64,000 nt of DNA from Massilia sp. 9096 (GCF_000745265.1 NZ_JQNN01000001.1:2170001-2234000); one strand, 5' to 3'. Positions 39,763 through 54,743 are shown, numbered from the stretch's first letter. Notes: generated by a model not told the origin, from the letters alone. Made by a program: numbers and translations.

Positions 39763-41940
39763 ATGCACTACGCCCTCGCGCCGCGCACCTTCCTGTTCAG
39801 TCACTATTTTTATACCGGCCTGCGGATCGCGTTCGGCATCGTCGGCCTGGCTTACTTCACGTACGCGGTCGCCAGCCTGCCGGCCGCGATGGCGGTCGCG
39901 ATCGGCGCGCTGTGCACCAGCCTGATGGACATGCCCAGTCCGCTGCGCCATAAGTTCAACGAGATGCTCTCGGGCGTAGTCATGTGCTCGCTGACGGCGC
40001 TGCTGGTCAGCCTGTGTTCGCCCGTGCCATGGCTGCTGCGCACGGCGATCGTGCTGGTCTCGTTTTTGGCCAGCATGATGGTCGTGTACGGCAAGAAGGC
40101 GATGCCGCTGCAGTTCGTGGCGCTGTTCGTGATGATGCTCTCGAGCGAGGACGCAGCCACGCCGCTGGAAGCGCTGCGCGAAGGCGGCCTGTTCTTCCTG
40201 GGCGGCGCCGGCTACATGGCCTACGCGATGGTGGTGGTGTGGTTCCTGCGCCGGCGCCTGAAACAGCAGGTGCTGGCCGAGGCGCTGTACGAGCTGGCCT
40301 CGTACACCAGCACCAAGGCCGGCTGCTACGACCTCGAGCTGGCGCTGCCGGCGCAGATGGAAAAGCTGGTGCGCCAGCAAAGCGTGCTGGCCGAACGCCA
40401 GCAGGCTTCCCGTGACCTGATCCTGCGCGGCCGGCCGCGCGCGGACGAGGCGATCCTGGTGCAGGTGCACTATGCCATGTTCGACCTGTACGAGCTGGTG
40501 CTCTCGACCCACACCGACTACGTGCTGCTGCGCCAGCATTTCGCGCAGGGCGCCGGCGGCCACCCGGTGCTGCCGCTGCTGGCCGACCTGACCGGCAAGG
40601 CCGCGCTCGACATCGAGTCGGTGGCCTACGCGATGACGCGCGACCGCGCTTCCTACGCCGCCATGGATTACCACGCCGAGCTGAGTGCACTCGACGCCGT
40701 CCTGGCCGCGCTGCCCCTGCAGGAAGGCGAAGCCGCCGAAGCCCAGGCGCTGCTGCACGCCACTTCCAACAAGATCCGCGACGCGATCGCGATGATCCGC
40801 CGCCTGCACGCGGCCACCCAGGCGCAGCAAGGCCCGCTGCCGATCGCCCCCGGCGCCGACATGACGCCCTTCCTCACCCAGCAGCGCTACAACATCGGCA
40901 TCCTGCTGGACAACCTGCGCTGGACCTCGCCCACCTTCCGCTATTCGCTGCGCGTGGCGATGGCGATCTCGCTCGGATTGGTGTCGGCCGCCTGGCTGCC
41001 CTGGAAGACGCACGGCTACTGGACCGCGCTGACCATCGCCGTGGTGCTCAAACCCAGCTTCAGCATGACGCGCCAGCGCCGCGCCGACCGCCTGGTCGGC
41101 ACCCTCGTCGGCTGCCTCTTGACCGCCGTGATCCTGCATTTCGTGCACGCGCCGGCGCTGCTGTTCGGCTTCCTGTTCGTGGCGACCGCGGCCGGCCCGA
41201 CCTTCCTGTACGTGAAATACCGCTACACGGCGATCGCCGCCAGCATGCAGGCGCTGCTGCTGATCGGCCTGACCGTGCCGCACGGCGCCAGCGCGATCGG
41301 CGAGCGCCTGCTCGACACGCTGGTCGGCACCTTCATCGCCACCTTCTTCAGCTACGTGCTGCCGAGCTGGGAGTACCAGAACCTGCCGCAGCTGGTCGAC
41401 AACGTGCTCGACGCAAACCGCAAATACATCGACGCCGCCATCGACCTGCTGCTCAAGCGCCCCGACGATTTCCACTACCGGATCGCGCGCAAGGGCTTCA
41501 TGGACAGCCTGGGCACCCTCAGCGGCGCGCTCGGACGCATGCTCGACGAGCCGGCCGCCAAGCGCCGCGCGCCCGAGGAGCTGAACCGCTTCACGGTGCA
41601 GAACTACCTGCTGGTGGCGCACATGGCGGCGCTGCGCCTGCTGCTGCAGCGCTATGCCGACAAGCTGCCGCGCGCCGAGGTCGACGCCGCGCTCGAGGCC
41701 ATGTTCGCCGAGCTGCGCGCGACCCTCGGCCTGGCCGCACAGCCTGCGGCGCCGGCGGCGGGCGCGCAGACCGTGTGGATCGCCGAATGGCCGGGCTGGG
41801 CGCCGCTGCAGCGCCGCCTGCGCCTGCTGCAGCAGGACGCCGCCCAGGTCGCGCTCAGCCGCGAGGCGATCGACCGGGCGTTTGGACGCACGCCCCAGCC
41901 CGCCGCAGGGCACGCGATGGCGCCGGGCGTCCTGCGCTGA
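39763..41940 (+). CDS. FUSC-family inner-membrane protein (YccS-like)
   Basis: A 725-residue protein with two hydrophobic blocks of helices (about 15-170 and 390-530), each followed by a cytoplasmic helical domain, as in the fusaric-acid-resistance/YccS family of putative aromatic-acid exporters. Recognisable segments are MAVAIGALCTSLMDMPSPLR, WKTHGYWTALTIAVVLKPSF and RLVGTLVGCLLTAVIL. The ATG at 39763 was chosen over a TTG at 39745. A TATAAT (39703-39708) lies 54 bp upstream, without a clear -35. No membrane-fusion partner is next to it, so its substrate is open. Confidence 0.85.
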   Translation: MHYALAPRTFLFSHYFYTGLRIAFGIVGLAYFTYAVASLPAAMAVAIGALCTSLMDMPSPLRHKFNEMLSGVVMCSLTALLVSLCSPVPWLLRTAIVLVSFLASMMVVYGKKAMPLQFVALFVMMLSSEDAATPLEALREGGLFFLGGAGYMAYAMVVVWFLRRRLKQQVLAEALYELASYTSTKAGCYDLELALPAQMEKLVRQQSVLAERQQASRDLILRGRPRADEAILVQVHYAMFDLYELVLSTHTDYVLLRQHFAQGAGGHPVLPLLADLTGKAALDIESVAYAMTRDRASYAAMDYHAELSALDAVLAALPLQEGEAAEAQALLHATSNKIRDAIAMIRRLHAATQAQQGPLPIAPGADMTPFLTQQRYNIGILLDNLRWTSPTFRYSLRVAMAISLGLVSAAWLPWKTHGYWTALTIAVVLKPSFSMTRQRRADRLVGTLVGCLLTAVILHFVHAPALLFGFLFVATAAGPTFLYVKYRYTAIAASMQALLLIGLTVPHGASAIGERLLDTLVGTFIATFFSYVLPSWEYQNLPQLVDNVLDANRKYIDAAIDLLLKRPDDFHYRIARKGFMDSLGTLSGALGRMLDEPAAKRRAPEELNRFTVQNYLLVAHMAALRLLLQRYADKLPRAEVDAALEAMFAELRATLGLAAQPAAPAAGAQTVWIAEWPGWAPLQRRLRLLQQDAAQVALSREAIDRAFGRTPQPAAGHAMAPGVLR

Positions 41941-41947
41941 CGGCAGC

Positions 41948-41964
41948 CCCGGGTCCAGCCCGGG
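41948..41964. terminator. Hairpin between convergent genes
   Basis: CCCGGG (41948-41953), loop TCCAG, CCCGGG (41959-41964), placed 8 bp after the FUSC stop and 39 bp from the convergent GH43 stop. It could serve both strands. No T-run is present. Confidence 0.4.
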
Positions 41965-42002
41965 AAGCCATCATCGACGCCGGGTGCAAGGTCAGTACGG
42001 GC

Positions 42003-44099
42003 TCAGTCCGGCGCCACCGTCCATTGCCAGCGCACGCCGTCGCTGCCGTCCGGCCGCGGGCCGGGACTGTCGACGCGCAGGGCGCCGCTGGCCGGGTCGA
42101 CGCGCAGGAAGCGGTGGGTGGCCAGCGACATCAGCGCCAGCTCGCCGGTCGGCGTCTCGATCCACTGGAAGTCCCGGGCCGCGCCGTCGTCCTCGCCAGC
42201 GTTCCCCTCACGCAGGATGATGCCGCCATCGGCGTCCACGCTCAGCCAGCGCGCGCCCGCGCGCAGCGCGACGCGCCCGAGACCGCGGTCGACCACCAGG
42301 AACGGCGAGGCCATCGCATCGGCGCGCGCGCCGGGCCGGTTCGCCTGGCTCAGGCGGATGCGCTGGCCGTAGGGGATGGCGCGCGTCCGCCCGCGCGGGT
42401 AAGGCTGGTAGACGTCGATGCTGTCGAAGTCGGCGTAGCCGCCGTCGTGGCCGTCGCGGTTGTAGTTGAACAGGGCGTAGCGCACGCCCTGGAAGGTGGT
42501 CAGCTGGAACACCATGGTGAAGGGCGCGCCGATCGGGGCGAAGGCCACGCCGTCGCTCGACCAGGAAAAGCGCGCCTGCTCGGCGAGGAAATCGCAGTCG
42601 GCGCGCAGCCAGACGCGCGTGGCGCCGGCCGGCAAGGCGGCGCGCAGCGTGCGCCCGCTCGACTGGTCGAACAGCGCCAGCGCCAGGCCGTCGGCGCTGC
42701 GTTCCACCGCAAGCGTCGCGTACGGAAAGTTCAGCAGACCGAGGCCGGCCACGTCGCCTTGCTTCAGACCGGCCAGGTCGAGCGCCACCGTCGGCGTCGA
42801 CATCGGCCCGACGGCGCGCTGGGTCAGGCTGTTGCGCGCCTCCCAGAAAGAGGCCGCCGGCAGCGCGTGCAGGCGCAGGAAACCGGGCCGCTCGGACAGC
42901 GACCATCTGGCGTCGACCGGCGCATGGTTCCACTGCCAGACCGGCGCCAGGACGGTGCTGGAAAAATCGTCGCTGCGCGCGAATGGCGCATGGGACTGCT
43001 GCGGCTCGGCAGTCTTCGGCTTGACCCAGGTCCGTGGATTGCGTCCCAGGTTGCCGGGCAAGCCGAACCAGGGCCAGCCATCCTTCCAGGTGACCGGCGC
43101 CAGCCCGAGCAGGCGTCCGACCGCGTTATAGTCCATCATCGAGAAGCCCCACCACTCCCCGGCCGGCGTCAGTACGATGCCGCCCTGGTGCAGCGAATCG
43201 GCGTTCGCGGCCGAGCGGTCGGGCGGCAGGATCGTCGATGGGTCCTTGGCGTCGCGCAGGCGGTGGCCGGCGGCCATGCCGAAGTTTTCATCCTTGCTGA
43301 CGGCCGGGTTGACCTCGTACGGTCCGTCGACCCGGTCGGCGCGCGCCGCCGACATGCGAAAGCCGCCGGCGTAGTTGGCGCTCAGGATGTAGTAGCGGCC
43401 ACCGATCTTGTAGAAATGCGCGCCCTCGCCCATGCCGGCGTCCTTCGTGAACAAGACCTTGTCGGTGCCGGGCACGATATCGCTCAGCTCGGCGTTCAAC
43501 TGCGCCAGGTGCATGTCCTGGTAACCCCACACCACCCAGGTCTTGCCGTCGTCGTCGAACAGCACCGACAGGTCGTGCAGGCCGCGCTTCATCTCGCGGT
43601 GGGTCCACGGGCCGCGCGGGTCGGTGGCGGTATAGATCTGCGTGGCGCGCCCGTTGACGTTGCTGAAGATGTAAAAAGTACCGTCGCGCCAGCGCAGGCT
43701 CGGCGCCCAGATGCCGCGGCCGTAGATGTTCTTGCCGTCTTCCAGCCTGTAAGCCGGCACGGCGTCGAGCCGGTCCATGGCGTAGCCGAGGAATTCCCAG
43801 TTCACCAGGTCTTTCGAGCGCAGCAGCGGCAGGCCGGGCATCGCGTGCATCGTCGTGCCGGTCAGGTAGAACCAGTCGCCCACGCGGATCAGGTCGGGGT
43901 CCGAGAACTCGTCGTAGAACACCGGGTTGGTGAAAGTGCCGTCGCCATTGTCGGCGGTCCAGGTCCGGGTCGACAGGCCGTGCGCGGGGCGCGGTTCGGG
44001 CTGGGCGCCGGCCGAAACGTGGACGACAGCCGCCATCAGCAAGGCCAGCCGCAAGACAGGACGGCGCAGGACGGGACGGCGCAGGATGGACAAAACCAT
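42003..44099 (-). CDS. Exported GH43 glycoside hydrolase
   Basis: A 698-residue protein. The ATG at 44099 has a GAGG site; in-frame upstream codons do not. The signal peptide includes a duplicated LRRPV (from a 13-bp direct repeat). The five-bladed GH43 domain follows: NPVFYDEFSDPDLIRVGDWF (base Asp), SVLFDDDGKTWVVWGYQD (pKa Asp) and MGEGAHFYKIGGRYYIL (acid Glu). The C-terminal half is a beta-sandwich (DDFSSTVLAPVWQWNHAP, GLGLLNFPYATLAVERS) as in beta-xylosidases, with an extra tail possibly resembling a trefoil-type carbohydrate module (FLVVDRGLGRVALRAGAR). Likely substrates are xylan, arabinan or galactan side chains. An operator-like dyad and promoter lie upstream. Confidence 0.9.
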   Translation of the reverse strand: MVLSILRRPVLRRPVLRLALLMAAVVHVSAGAQPEPRPAHGLSTRTWTADNGDGTFTNPVFYDEFSDPDLIRVGDWFYLTGTTMHAMPGLPLLRSKDLVNWEFLGYAMDRLDAVPAYRLEDGKNIYGRGIWAPSLRWRDGTFYIFSNVNGRATQIYTATDPRGPWTHREMKRGLHDLSVLFDDDGKTWVVWGYQDMHLAQLNAELSDIVPGTDKVLFTKDAGMGEGAHFYKIGGRYYILSANYAGGFRMSAARADRVDGPYEVNPAVSKDENFGMAAGHRLRDAKDPSTILPPDRSAANADSLHQGGIVLTPAGEWWGFSMMDYNAVGRLLGLAPVTWKDGWPWFGLPGNLGRNPRTWVKPKTAEPQQSHAPFARSDDFSSTVLAPVWQWNHAPVDARWSLSERPGFLRLHALPAASFWEARNSLTQRAVGPMSTPTVALDLAGLKQGDVAGLGLLNFPYATLAVERSADGLALALFDQSSGRTLRAALPAGATRVWLRADCDFLAEQARFSWSSDGVAFAPIGAPFTMVFQLTTFQGVRYALFNYNRDGHDGGYADFDSIDVYQPYPRGRTRAIPYGQRIRLSQANRPGARADAMASPFLVVDRGLGRVALRAGARWLSVDADGGIILREGNAGEDDGAARDFQWIETPTGELALMSLATHRFLRVDPASGALRVDSPGPRPDGSDGVRWQWTVAPD

Positions 44100-44143
44100 G
44101 GCAAACCTCGGAATGGGAGGCGCGTGCGCGCCCAATGACTGCA

Positions 44144-44172
44144 ATGTAATTGCCTGTGGACACAGAAAACAA
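44144..44172 (-). promoter_or_regulatory. Candidate sigma-70 promoter for the GH43 gene
   Basis: On the minus strand TTGTTT (44172-44167), a 17-bp spacer and TTACAT (44149-44144) lie 45 bp upstream of the GH43 ATG. The match is moderate and the spacing ideal. Confidence 0.45.
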
Positions 44173-44192
44173 ATGGTTTTTGGCAGCGCTGC

Positions 44193-44210
44193 GATACCGA
44201 AACCGGTATC
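44193..44210. promoter_or_regulatory. LacI-family-like operator dyad
   Basis: GATACCG (44193-44199), AAAC, CGGTATC (44204-44210): a perfect 7-bp inverted repeat 21 bp upstream of the candidate -35 of the GH43 gene. Sugar-responsive LacI-type regulators of xylan and glucan genes bind palindromes of the GATACC/GGTATC sort. No such regulator gene is in this window. Confidence 0.5.
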
Positions 44211-44335
44211 CCACGCTGTCCCGGCGGCCGCGCGCCAGGGCGGCTTCGGTGCAGCACCGCACCGAGATCATCCACACCTGCGCGTATCGTCGATCTCGCA
44301 GATCAACCGTCTATTCAATATTCCAGGGGAAACAC

Positions 44336-44797
44336 ATGCAAAAGTACAAGGCAGCCATCGTCGGTGGCGTCATCGCCGGGATCGTGACCACGGCCGTCAT
44401 GCAGCTGGGCCGCAGGACCGGCCTGCTGACCAAGACGCTCGACCGCGACGCCGTCGACTGGATCGACCGCTTGACGGACTCGCGCGAGGTCATCGGCGAC
44501 GCCGGCACCAGCGCGGTCGAATTCGTCAACCACCTGGGCGCCTCGGCAGCCTTCGGCGCGGCGGTGCCGAAGCTGCGCGAACTCGCGCCCGAGCTATCGC
44601 CGGTGGCGCTGGGTGCGCTGTACGGCACGGCGCTGTACGCGGTGAACATCGCCGGCATCGCGCCGGTGCTCGGGATCACCGAAGGCGAGGTCCAGGCGGG
44701 ACCGCGTAAGGCCGCCGAGCGCTGGGGCATCCACGTGCTGCAGGCGGTCGTGACCGCGGTGCTGGCCGAGCGCTTGACCTCGCCCTCGGAGGACTGA
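44336..44797 (+). CDS. Small membrane protein of unknown function
   Basis: A 153-residue protein. The start at 44336 has a strong AGGGGA ribosome site. It has an N-terminal helix (AAIVGGVIAGIVTTAVMQLG), a charged stretch (DRDAVDWIDRLTDSREVIGD), then helices around 65-80, 90-115 and 130-148 (ALGALYGTALYAVNIAGIAP). It resembles small YagU/DUF1440-like membrane proteins only in layout; I do not recognise the family. It stands alone between the GH43 promoter region and the glycogen operon. Confidence 0.75.
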   Translation: MQKYKAAIVGGVIAGIVTTAVMQLGRRTGLLTKTLDRDAVDWIDRLTDSREVIGDAGTSAVEFVNHLGASAAFGAAVPKLRELAPELSPVALGALYGTALYAVNIAGIAPVLGITEGEVQAGPRKAAERWGIHVLQAVVTAVLAERLTSPSED

Positions 44798-44883
44798 GCG
44801 GCGCGCGTCGACGAATGACCGATTGTGGCGTACGCTTGATTCGCGATTTCACAAACTCCCGCAATTAGGACGATTGCATAGTA

Positions 44884-44901
44884 TTATTGTGCAAACAATA
44901 A
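44884..44901. promoter_or_regulatory. Perfect dyad upstream of the glycogen operon
   Basis: TTATTGT (44884-44890), loop GCAA, ACAATAA (44895-44901), in an AT-rich island of an otherwise GC-rich 245-bp gap before glgB. It may be an operator or lie over the promoter; a TATTAT at 44882-44887 overlaps its left arm but lacks a convincing -35. Confidence 0.45.
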
Positions 44902-45042
44902 CGAGTCCGATGCCCTTGCAGGTATCGATCATGATCATCCGTCCAGCCCGCCTCCCCCGTCCCACGGCGCCACGATCCACAGAGCATGGACGGGGCGCCG
45001 CCGCGCCTGCGCATCGCCATAAAAACGAACTCCGAGACAACC

Positions 45043-47228
<2,186 letters not shown>

Positions 47229-47232
<4 letters not shown>

Positions 47233-49385
47233 CGGCGCCGCAACGCTTGCGCGCAGGCGCCGCCTACCCGCTCGGTGCGCATTGGGATGGCCATGGCGTG
47301 AATTTCGCCCTGGTCGCGCCGCATGCGCAGGCGGTCGAGCTGTGCCTGTTCGATGCCGTGGGCAAGCAGGAACAGGCGCGCCTGGCCCTGCCGGCCTGCA
47401 CGGATGGCGTCTGGCACGGCTATCTGGAAAGCGCCGAACCGGGCCTGGTGTATGGCTACCGCGTCAGCGGACCGTATGCGCCGCAGCGCGGCCAGCGCTT
47501 CAACCCGAACAAGGTGCTGCTCGACCCGTACGCGCGCGCGATCGTCGGCGACTACCTCGGCCAACCCGGGTTCGCGGGCCAGGCCGGCGATGCGCCGGAG
47601 CAGCCCGACCCGTTCGATACCGCCGCCATCGCACTCAAGGCGCAGGTGGTGCACGAAGACTACGACTGGGGCGGGGATGCGCCACCGCGCGTGGCGCCGC
47701 TGGACACCGTCATCTACGAAGTGCACGTCAAGGGCTTCACCCGGCTGCATCCCGAGGTGCCGCAGGCCTTGCGCGGCACCTACGCTGGCCTGGCCCAGCC
47801 GGCCGTGCTGGACGCCTTGCAGAAGCTCGGCGTGACCACGCTCAGTTTGCTGCCGGTGCACGCACGCGCGGACGAGATGCGCCTGCAGCACATGGGCCTG
47901 TCGAATTACTGGGGGTATTCGAGCATCGGCTTTTTCGCGCCCGAGAAGCGCTACTGCTCGAACCAGGCCGGCAGCACGCCGATCTCTGAATTTCGCGACA
48001 TGGTCAAGGCCCTGCACGCGCGCGGCATCGAAGTCGTGCTCGACGTGGTCTACAACCACAGCGCCGAAACCGACCAACACGGCCCGACGCTGAGCTTGCG
48101 CGGCATCGACAACGCCCTGTACTACCACCTGCAGCCTGACAATCCGGCGTTGTACGAGAACTGGACCGGCTGCGGCAATTGCCTGAACCTGGCCGAGCCA
48201 CGCGTGCTGCAGCTGGTGATGGATTCGCTGCGCTACTGGGTGCAGGAGATGCACGTCGACGGCTTCCGCTTCGACCTCGCGCCCGAGCTGGCGCGCGACG
48301 CCCGCGGCTTTTCCAGCGCCTCTGCCTTCCTCGCGGCCGTGCGCCAGGATCCGGTGCTCTCGACCGTGAAACTGATCGCCGAGCCCTGGGACATCGGCCC
48401 GGGCGGCTACCAGCTCGGCCAGTTCCCGGCCGGCTGGCTGGAATGGAACGACAAGTACCGCGACGCCATGCGCGCGTTCTGGCTCAGGCCTGGCAGTGGT
48501 AACGGCGGCGGCAGCGGCGCGCTGGGCGACTTCGCGCGCCGCTTCGCCGGCTCGAGCGACGTGTTCCGGCACGATGGCCGCAGCCCCACCGCCAGCGTCA
48601 ACTTCATCGCCGCCCACGACGGCTTCACGCTGCGCGACCTGGTCAGCTACGGCCACAAGCACAACGAAGCCAACGGCGAGGACAACCGTGACGGCACGGG
48701 CGACAACCACAGCTGGAACTGCGGCGTCGAAGGCCCGAGCGACGACGCGGCGATACTGCAGCTGCGCGCGCGCCTGCAGCGCGCGCTGATGGCGACCCTG
48801 CTGCTCTCGCAAGGCACGCCGATGCTGCTGGCCGGCGACGACATCGGCCACTCGCAGCAGGGCAACAACAACGCCTATTGCCAGGACAACGCCTTGAGCT
48901 GGCTCGACTGGCCGCACGCCGACGGCGCCCTGGCCGATTTCACCGCGCGCCTGATCGAAGCGCGCAAACGCCATCGCGCGCTGCGCCACGCCAGCTGGTA
49001 CGACGGCGCCGTGCAAAGCGATGGCCATCCCGACATCGCCTGGCTGGGAACGGACGGCACGCCGCTCGACGACGCGGCCTGGAGCGGCGGCCAGCGCTGC
49101 ATCGGCATCCGGCTGGGCGCCCCGGCGCTGGCTGAACAGGATGGCGCGCAGGCCGGCGACGCCGCCTGCCTGCTGCTGGTCAACGCGCAGGCGCAGGCGC
49201 GCGACTTCGTGCTCCCGCAAGGCGCCTGGCGGGTGCTGATCGACAGCGCCGACCCGTCCGTGCAGCCGCACGAGGTCAAGGACGGCATCGCGGTGCCGGC
49301 GCATGCCGTCGTGCTCCTCGTCGATGCATCCACAGAGGAATCCGCAGAGCGGCCGGCGCCCCGGAGCGAACATCGAACCGCGTGA
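47229..49385 (+). CDS. glgX: Glycogen debranching enzyme
   Basis: A 718-residue isoamylase-type GH13 enzyme that hydrolyses alpha-1,6 branches left by phosphorylase. It has an N-terminal CBM48 ([20 protein letters not shown]) and the motifs [22 protein letters not shown] (nucleophile about Asp349), [10 protein letters not shown] (acid) and [14 protein letters not shown]. The [18 protein letters not shown] segment is typical of GlgX. It is translationally coupled to glgB. The C-terminal beta-domain is complete. Confidence 0.96.
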
Positions 49386-49412
49386 CATTCAACATAAGAA
49401 ACAGGAGGCATC

Positions 49413-50705
49413 ATGATCGATCATCTCATCACCCGGGGTCCTGAAAGAAGAAAAGGCTATCCCTCGCACCGCCTGCCCGAACGCGCCATCGCCCTGGTCC
49501 TGGCCGGCGGGCGCGGTTCGCGCCTGCAGCAGCTGACCGACCGGCGCGCCAAGCCGGCCGTGTACTTCGGCGGCAAGTTCCGCATCATCGATTTCGTGCT
49601 GTCGAACTGCATCAACTCGGGTTTCCGCCGCATCGGCGTGGTGACCCAGTACAAATCGCACTCGCTGTTGCGCCACCTGCAGCGCGGCTGGAGCTTCCTG
49701 CGCGGCGACCAGAACGAATTCATCGACCTGCTGCCGGCCCAGCAGCGCATCGACGAAGAGCACTGGTACCGCGGCACCGCCGATGCGGTGTTCCAGAACA
49801 TCGACATCCTCGACTCGCACGATCCGGACTACGTGGTGGTGCTGGCCGGCGACCATATCTACAAGATGGATTATTCGCTGATGCTGCAGGACCACGTCGC
49901 CACCGGCGCCGAATGCACGATCGGCTGCATCGAAGTGCCCAAGGCCGAGGCCTCGGCGTTCGGCGTGATGGCGATCAACGAGCGCCGCAAGATCACCGAG
50001 TTCGTCGAAAAGCCGGCCAATCCGCCCACCATGCCCGGCAAGCCGGACATGGCGCTGGCCAGCATGGGCATCTACATCTTCAACGCCGACTACCTGTACC
50101 GCCTGCTCAACGAGGAAGTGGCCAACTCGGCCACCACCCACGACTTCGGCAAGGACATCATCCCGCGCGTGGTGGCGGAAGGCGGCGCGGTGGCGCATCC
50201 GTTCAGCATGTCGTGCATCCCGAGCGGCGACGGCGTGCCGGCCTACTGGCGCGACGTCGGCACGGTGGACGCGTTCTGGTCGGCCAACCTCGACCTGGCC
50301 TCGATCTCGCCGGAACTGAACATCTACGACGCCGACTGGCCGATCTGGACCCACCAGGAACAGCTGCCGCCGGCCAAGTTCGTCCACGACCGCAACGGCG
50401 AACACGGCATGGCGGTGAACGTGCTGGTCTCGGGTGGCTGCATCGTGTCGGGCTCGCACGTCGCGCTGTCGGTGCTGTTCTCGGACGTGCGCGTGCATTC
50501 GTTCTGCCACATCGACCAGGCCGTGATCCTGCCGCATACCGAGATCGGCGAAAGCTGCCGGCTGACCAAGGTCGTGATCGACCGCGGCTGCAGGATCCCG
50601 GCCGGCACCGTCATCGGCGAGGATGCGGTGCTCGATGCGCAGCGCTTCTACCGCACCGACAGCGGCGTCGTGCTGGTGACGCAGGACATGCTGGACAAAC
50701 TCTGA
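49413..50705 (+). CDS. glgC: Glucose-1-phosphate adenylyltransferase
   Basis: A 430-residue ADP-glucose pyrophosphorylase, the committed step of glycogen synthesis. The nucleotidyltransferase core begins [20 protein letters not shown] (pyrophosphorylase signature), with [22 protein letters not shown] and FVEKP; the C-terminal left-handed helix carries repeats such as [20 protein letters not shown]. An excellent AGGAGG site precedes the ATG, 27 bp after glgX. The family is allosterically controlled; effectors cannot be read here. Confidence 0.97.
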   Translation: MIDHLITRGPERRKGYPSHRLPERAIALVLAGGRGSRLQQLTDRRAKPAVYFGGKFRIIDFVLSNCINSGFRRIGVVTQYKSHSLLRHLQRGWSFLRGDQNEFIDLLPAQQRIDEEHWYRGTADAVFQNIDILDSHDPDYVVVLAGDHIYKMDYSLMLQDHVATGAECTIGCIEVPKAEASAFGVMAINERRKITEFVEKPANPPTMPGKPDMALASMGIYIFNADYLYRLLNEEVANSATTHDFGKDIIPRVVAEGGAVAHPFSMSCIPSGDGVPAYWRDVGTVDAFWSANLDLASISPELNIYDADWPIWTHQEQLPPAKFVHDRNGEHGMAVNVLVSGGCIVSGSHVALSVLFSDVRVHSFCHIDQAVILPHTEIGESCRLTKVVIDRGCRIPAGTVIGEDAVLDAQRFYRTDSGVVLVTQDMLDKL

Positions 50706-50721
50706 GCCGACTGGAATCCCC

Positions 50722-52179
50722 ATGCGCGTACTGCACATCTGTTCTGAAATCTATCCGCTGCTGAAAACCGGCGGCCTGGCCGACGTCGCCGGCGCCCTGC
50801 CGATCGCGCAGGGCCGCCTGGGATGCGAGGCGCGCGTGCTGGTGCCGGGCTTCCCGCGCCTGCGCGAGGGCATCCTCGAGCAGACGCTGGTGGCCGAATT
50901 CGGCCCGCGCTTCGGCGCGCAAGCGGTGCGCCTGTACCGCGGCGTGCTGCCCGGAAGCGACATCGTCGCCTACGTGATCGACGCGCCCGACCTGTACGAC
51001 CGCCCCGGCAATCCCTACGCCGACGCCAGCAACCACGCCTACCCGGACAACCACCAGCGCTTCGCCCTGCTCGGCTGGATGGGCGTGCGCCTGGCCGAAG
51101 GGCTCGACCATGCGTGGCGGCCGCAGGTGCTGCACAGCCACGACTGGCATGCCGCGCTGGCGCCGGCCTACCTGAAGGCGCTGGAGCAATCGACCGGGCG
51201 GCGCGTGGCCGGCAGCGTGCAGACCATCCACAACCTGGCTTACCAGGGCAACTTCCCGAGCCATGTGTTCGGCTACCTCGATCTGCCGGCGAACTTCTTC
51301 GACATCAACGGGATCGAATTCCATGGCCAGTGCTCGTTCCTGAAGGCCGGGCTGTACTTCGCCGACAAGATCACCACCGTCAGCCCGACCTACGCGCACG
51401 AGATCCAGCAGCCGGAACAGGGCTGCGGCCTGGACGGCCTGTTGCGCGCCCGTGTGCGCGACCTTTCGGGCATACTGAATGGCGTGGACGACACGGTATG
51501 GAATCCGGCGACGGACACCCTGCTCGCCGCCGGCTACGAGGCGCGCGACCTGGCCGGCAAGCTGGCCTGCCGGACGGCGCTGCAGCGCGAGGCCGGCCTG
51601 GCGGTACAGCAGGACGGCCCGCTGTTCTGCATCGTCAGCCGCCTGACCGAGCAGAAAGGCCTGCACCTGGTGCTGGCCGCCCTGCCCGAGATCGTGCGGC
51701 GCGGCGGCCAGATGATGGTGCTCGGCAGCGGCGACGCGCCGCTCGAAGCCGCGTTCGCGGCCGCCGCCGGCGCGCATCCGCAATCGATCGCGGTGCGCAT
51801 CGGCTACGACGAGCAGCTGTCGCATCGCCTGATCGCCGGCGCCGACGTGATCCTGGTGCCGTCGCGCTTCGAGCCATGCGGCCTGACCCAGTTGTACGGG
51901 CTCAAATACGGCACCCTGCCGCTGGTGCGCAAGGTCGGCGGGCTGGCCGATACGGTGGTCGACGCCTCGCTCGAGAACATCGGTGACGGCGTGGCCACCG
52001 GCTTCGTCTTCGAGAGCTTCGACGACACCGGCATCGACGCCGCGGTGCGGCGCGCGTTTGCCCTGTACCAGCGCCCGGGCGACTGGAAGGCGGTGCAGGC
52101 GCGCGGCATGGGTCAGCGCTTCGACTGGGATGCGGCGGCCGCGCAATACCTCACGTTGTACCAGCAAATCGGAACATAA
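50722..52179 (+). CDS. glgA: Glycogen synthase (ADP-glucose)
   Basis: A 485-residue GT5 enzyme with the ADP-glucose-binding KTGGLADVAGALP at residues 14-26, HSHDWHAAL, QTIHNLAYQG, TVSPTYAHEI and the C-terminal SRFEPCGLTQLYGLKYGTLP motif. It elongates alpha-1,4-glucan. It starts 16 bp after glgC in the glycogen operon. Confidence 0.97.
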   Translation: MRVLHICSEIYPLLKTGGLADVAGALPIAQGRLGCEARVLVPGFPRLREGILEQTLVAEFGPRFGAQAVRLYRGVLPGSDIVAYVIDAPDLYDRPGNPYADASNHAYPDNHQRFALLGWMGVRLAEGLDHAWRPQVLHSHDWHAALAPAYLKALEQSTGRRVAGSVQTIHNLAYQGNFPSHVFGYLDLPANFFDINGIEFHGQCSFLKAGLYFADKITTVSPTYAHEIQQPEQGCGLDGLLRARVRDLSGILNGVDDTVWNPATDTLLAAGYEARDLAGKLACRTALQREAGLAVQQDGPLFCIVSRLTEQKGLHLVLAALPEIVRRGGQMMVLGSGDAPLEAAFAAAAGAHPQSIAVRIGYDEQLSHRLIAGADVILVPSRFEPCGLTQLYGLKYGTLPLVRKVGGLADTVVDASLENIGDGVATGFVFESFDDTGIDAAVRRAFALYQRPGDWKAVQARGMGQRFDWDAAAAQYLTLYQQIGT

Positions 52180-52223
52180 CGCACTAAAAACACAGTAACC
52201 ATTATCGAGAACGCAGAGAAGCA

Positions 52224-54698
<2,475 letters not shown>

Positions 54699-54703
54699 CG
54701 CCC

Positions 54704-54733
54704 GTGCGGCGCGCTGCTCCAAGCGCGCCGCAC
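54704..54733. terminator. Terminator between glgP and the convergent alpha-glucosidase
   Basis: A perfect 12-bp stem, GTGCGGCGCGCT (54704-54715) with AGCGCGCCGCAC (54722-54733), loop GCTCCA, 5 bp after the glgP stop and 10 bp from the stop of the opposing gene. It probably works for both strands. Confidence 0.75.
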
Positions 54734-54743
54734 CTGTGCGGTC

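Noticed and set aside
38131..41913. A 1260-codon minus-strand open frame spanning the secretin and FUSC genes
   Set aside because: It crosses two real genes and their spacer, and its composition is that of antisense high-GC DNA.
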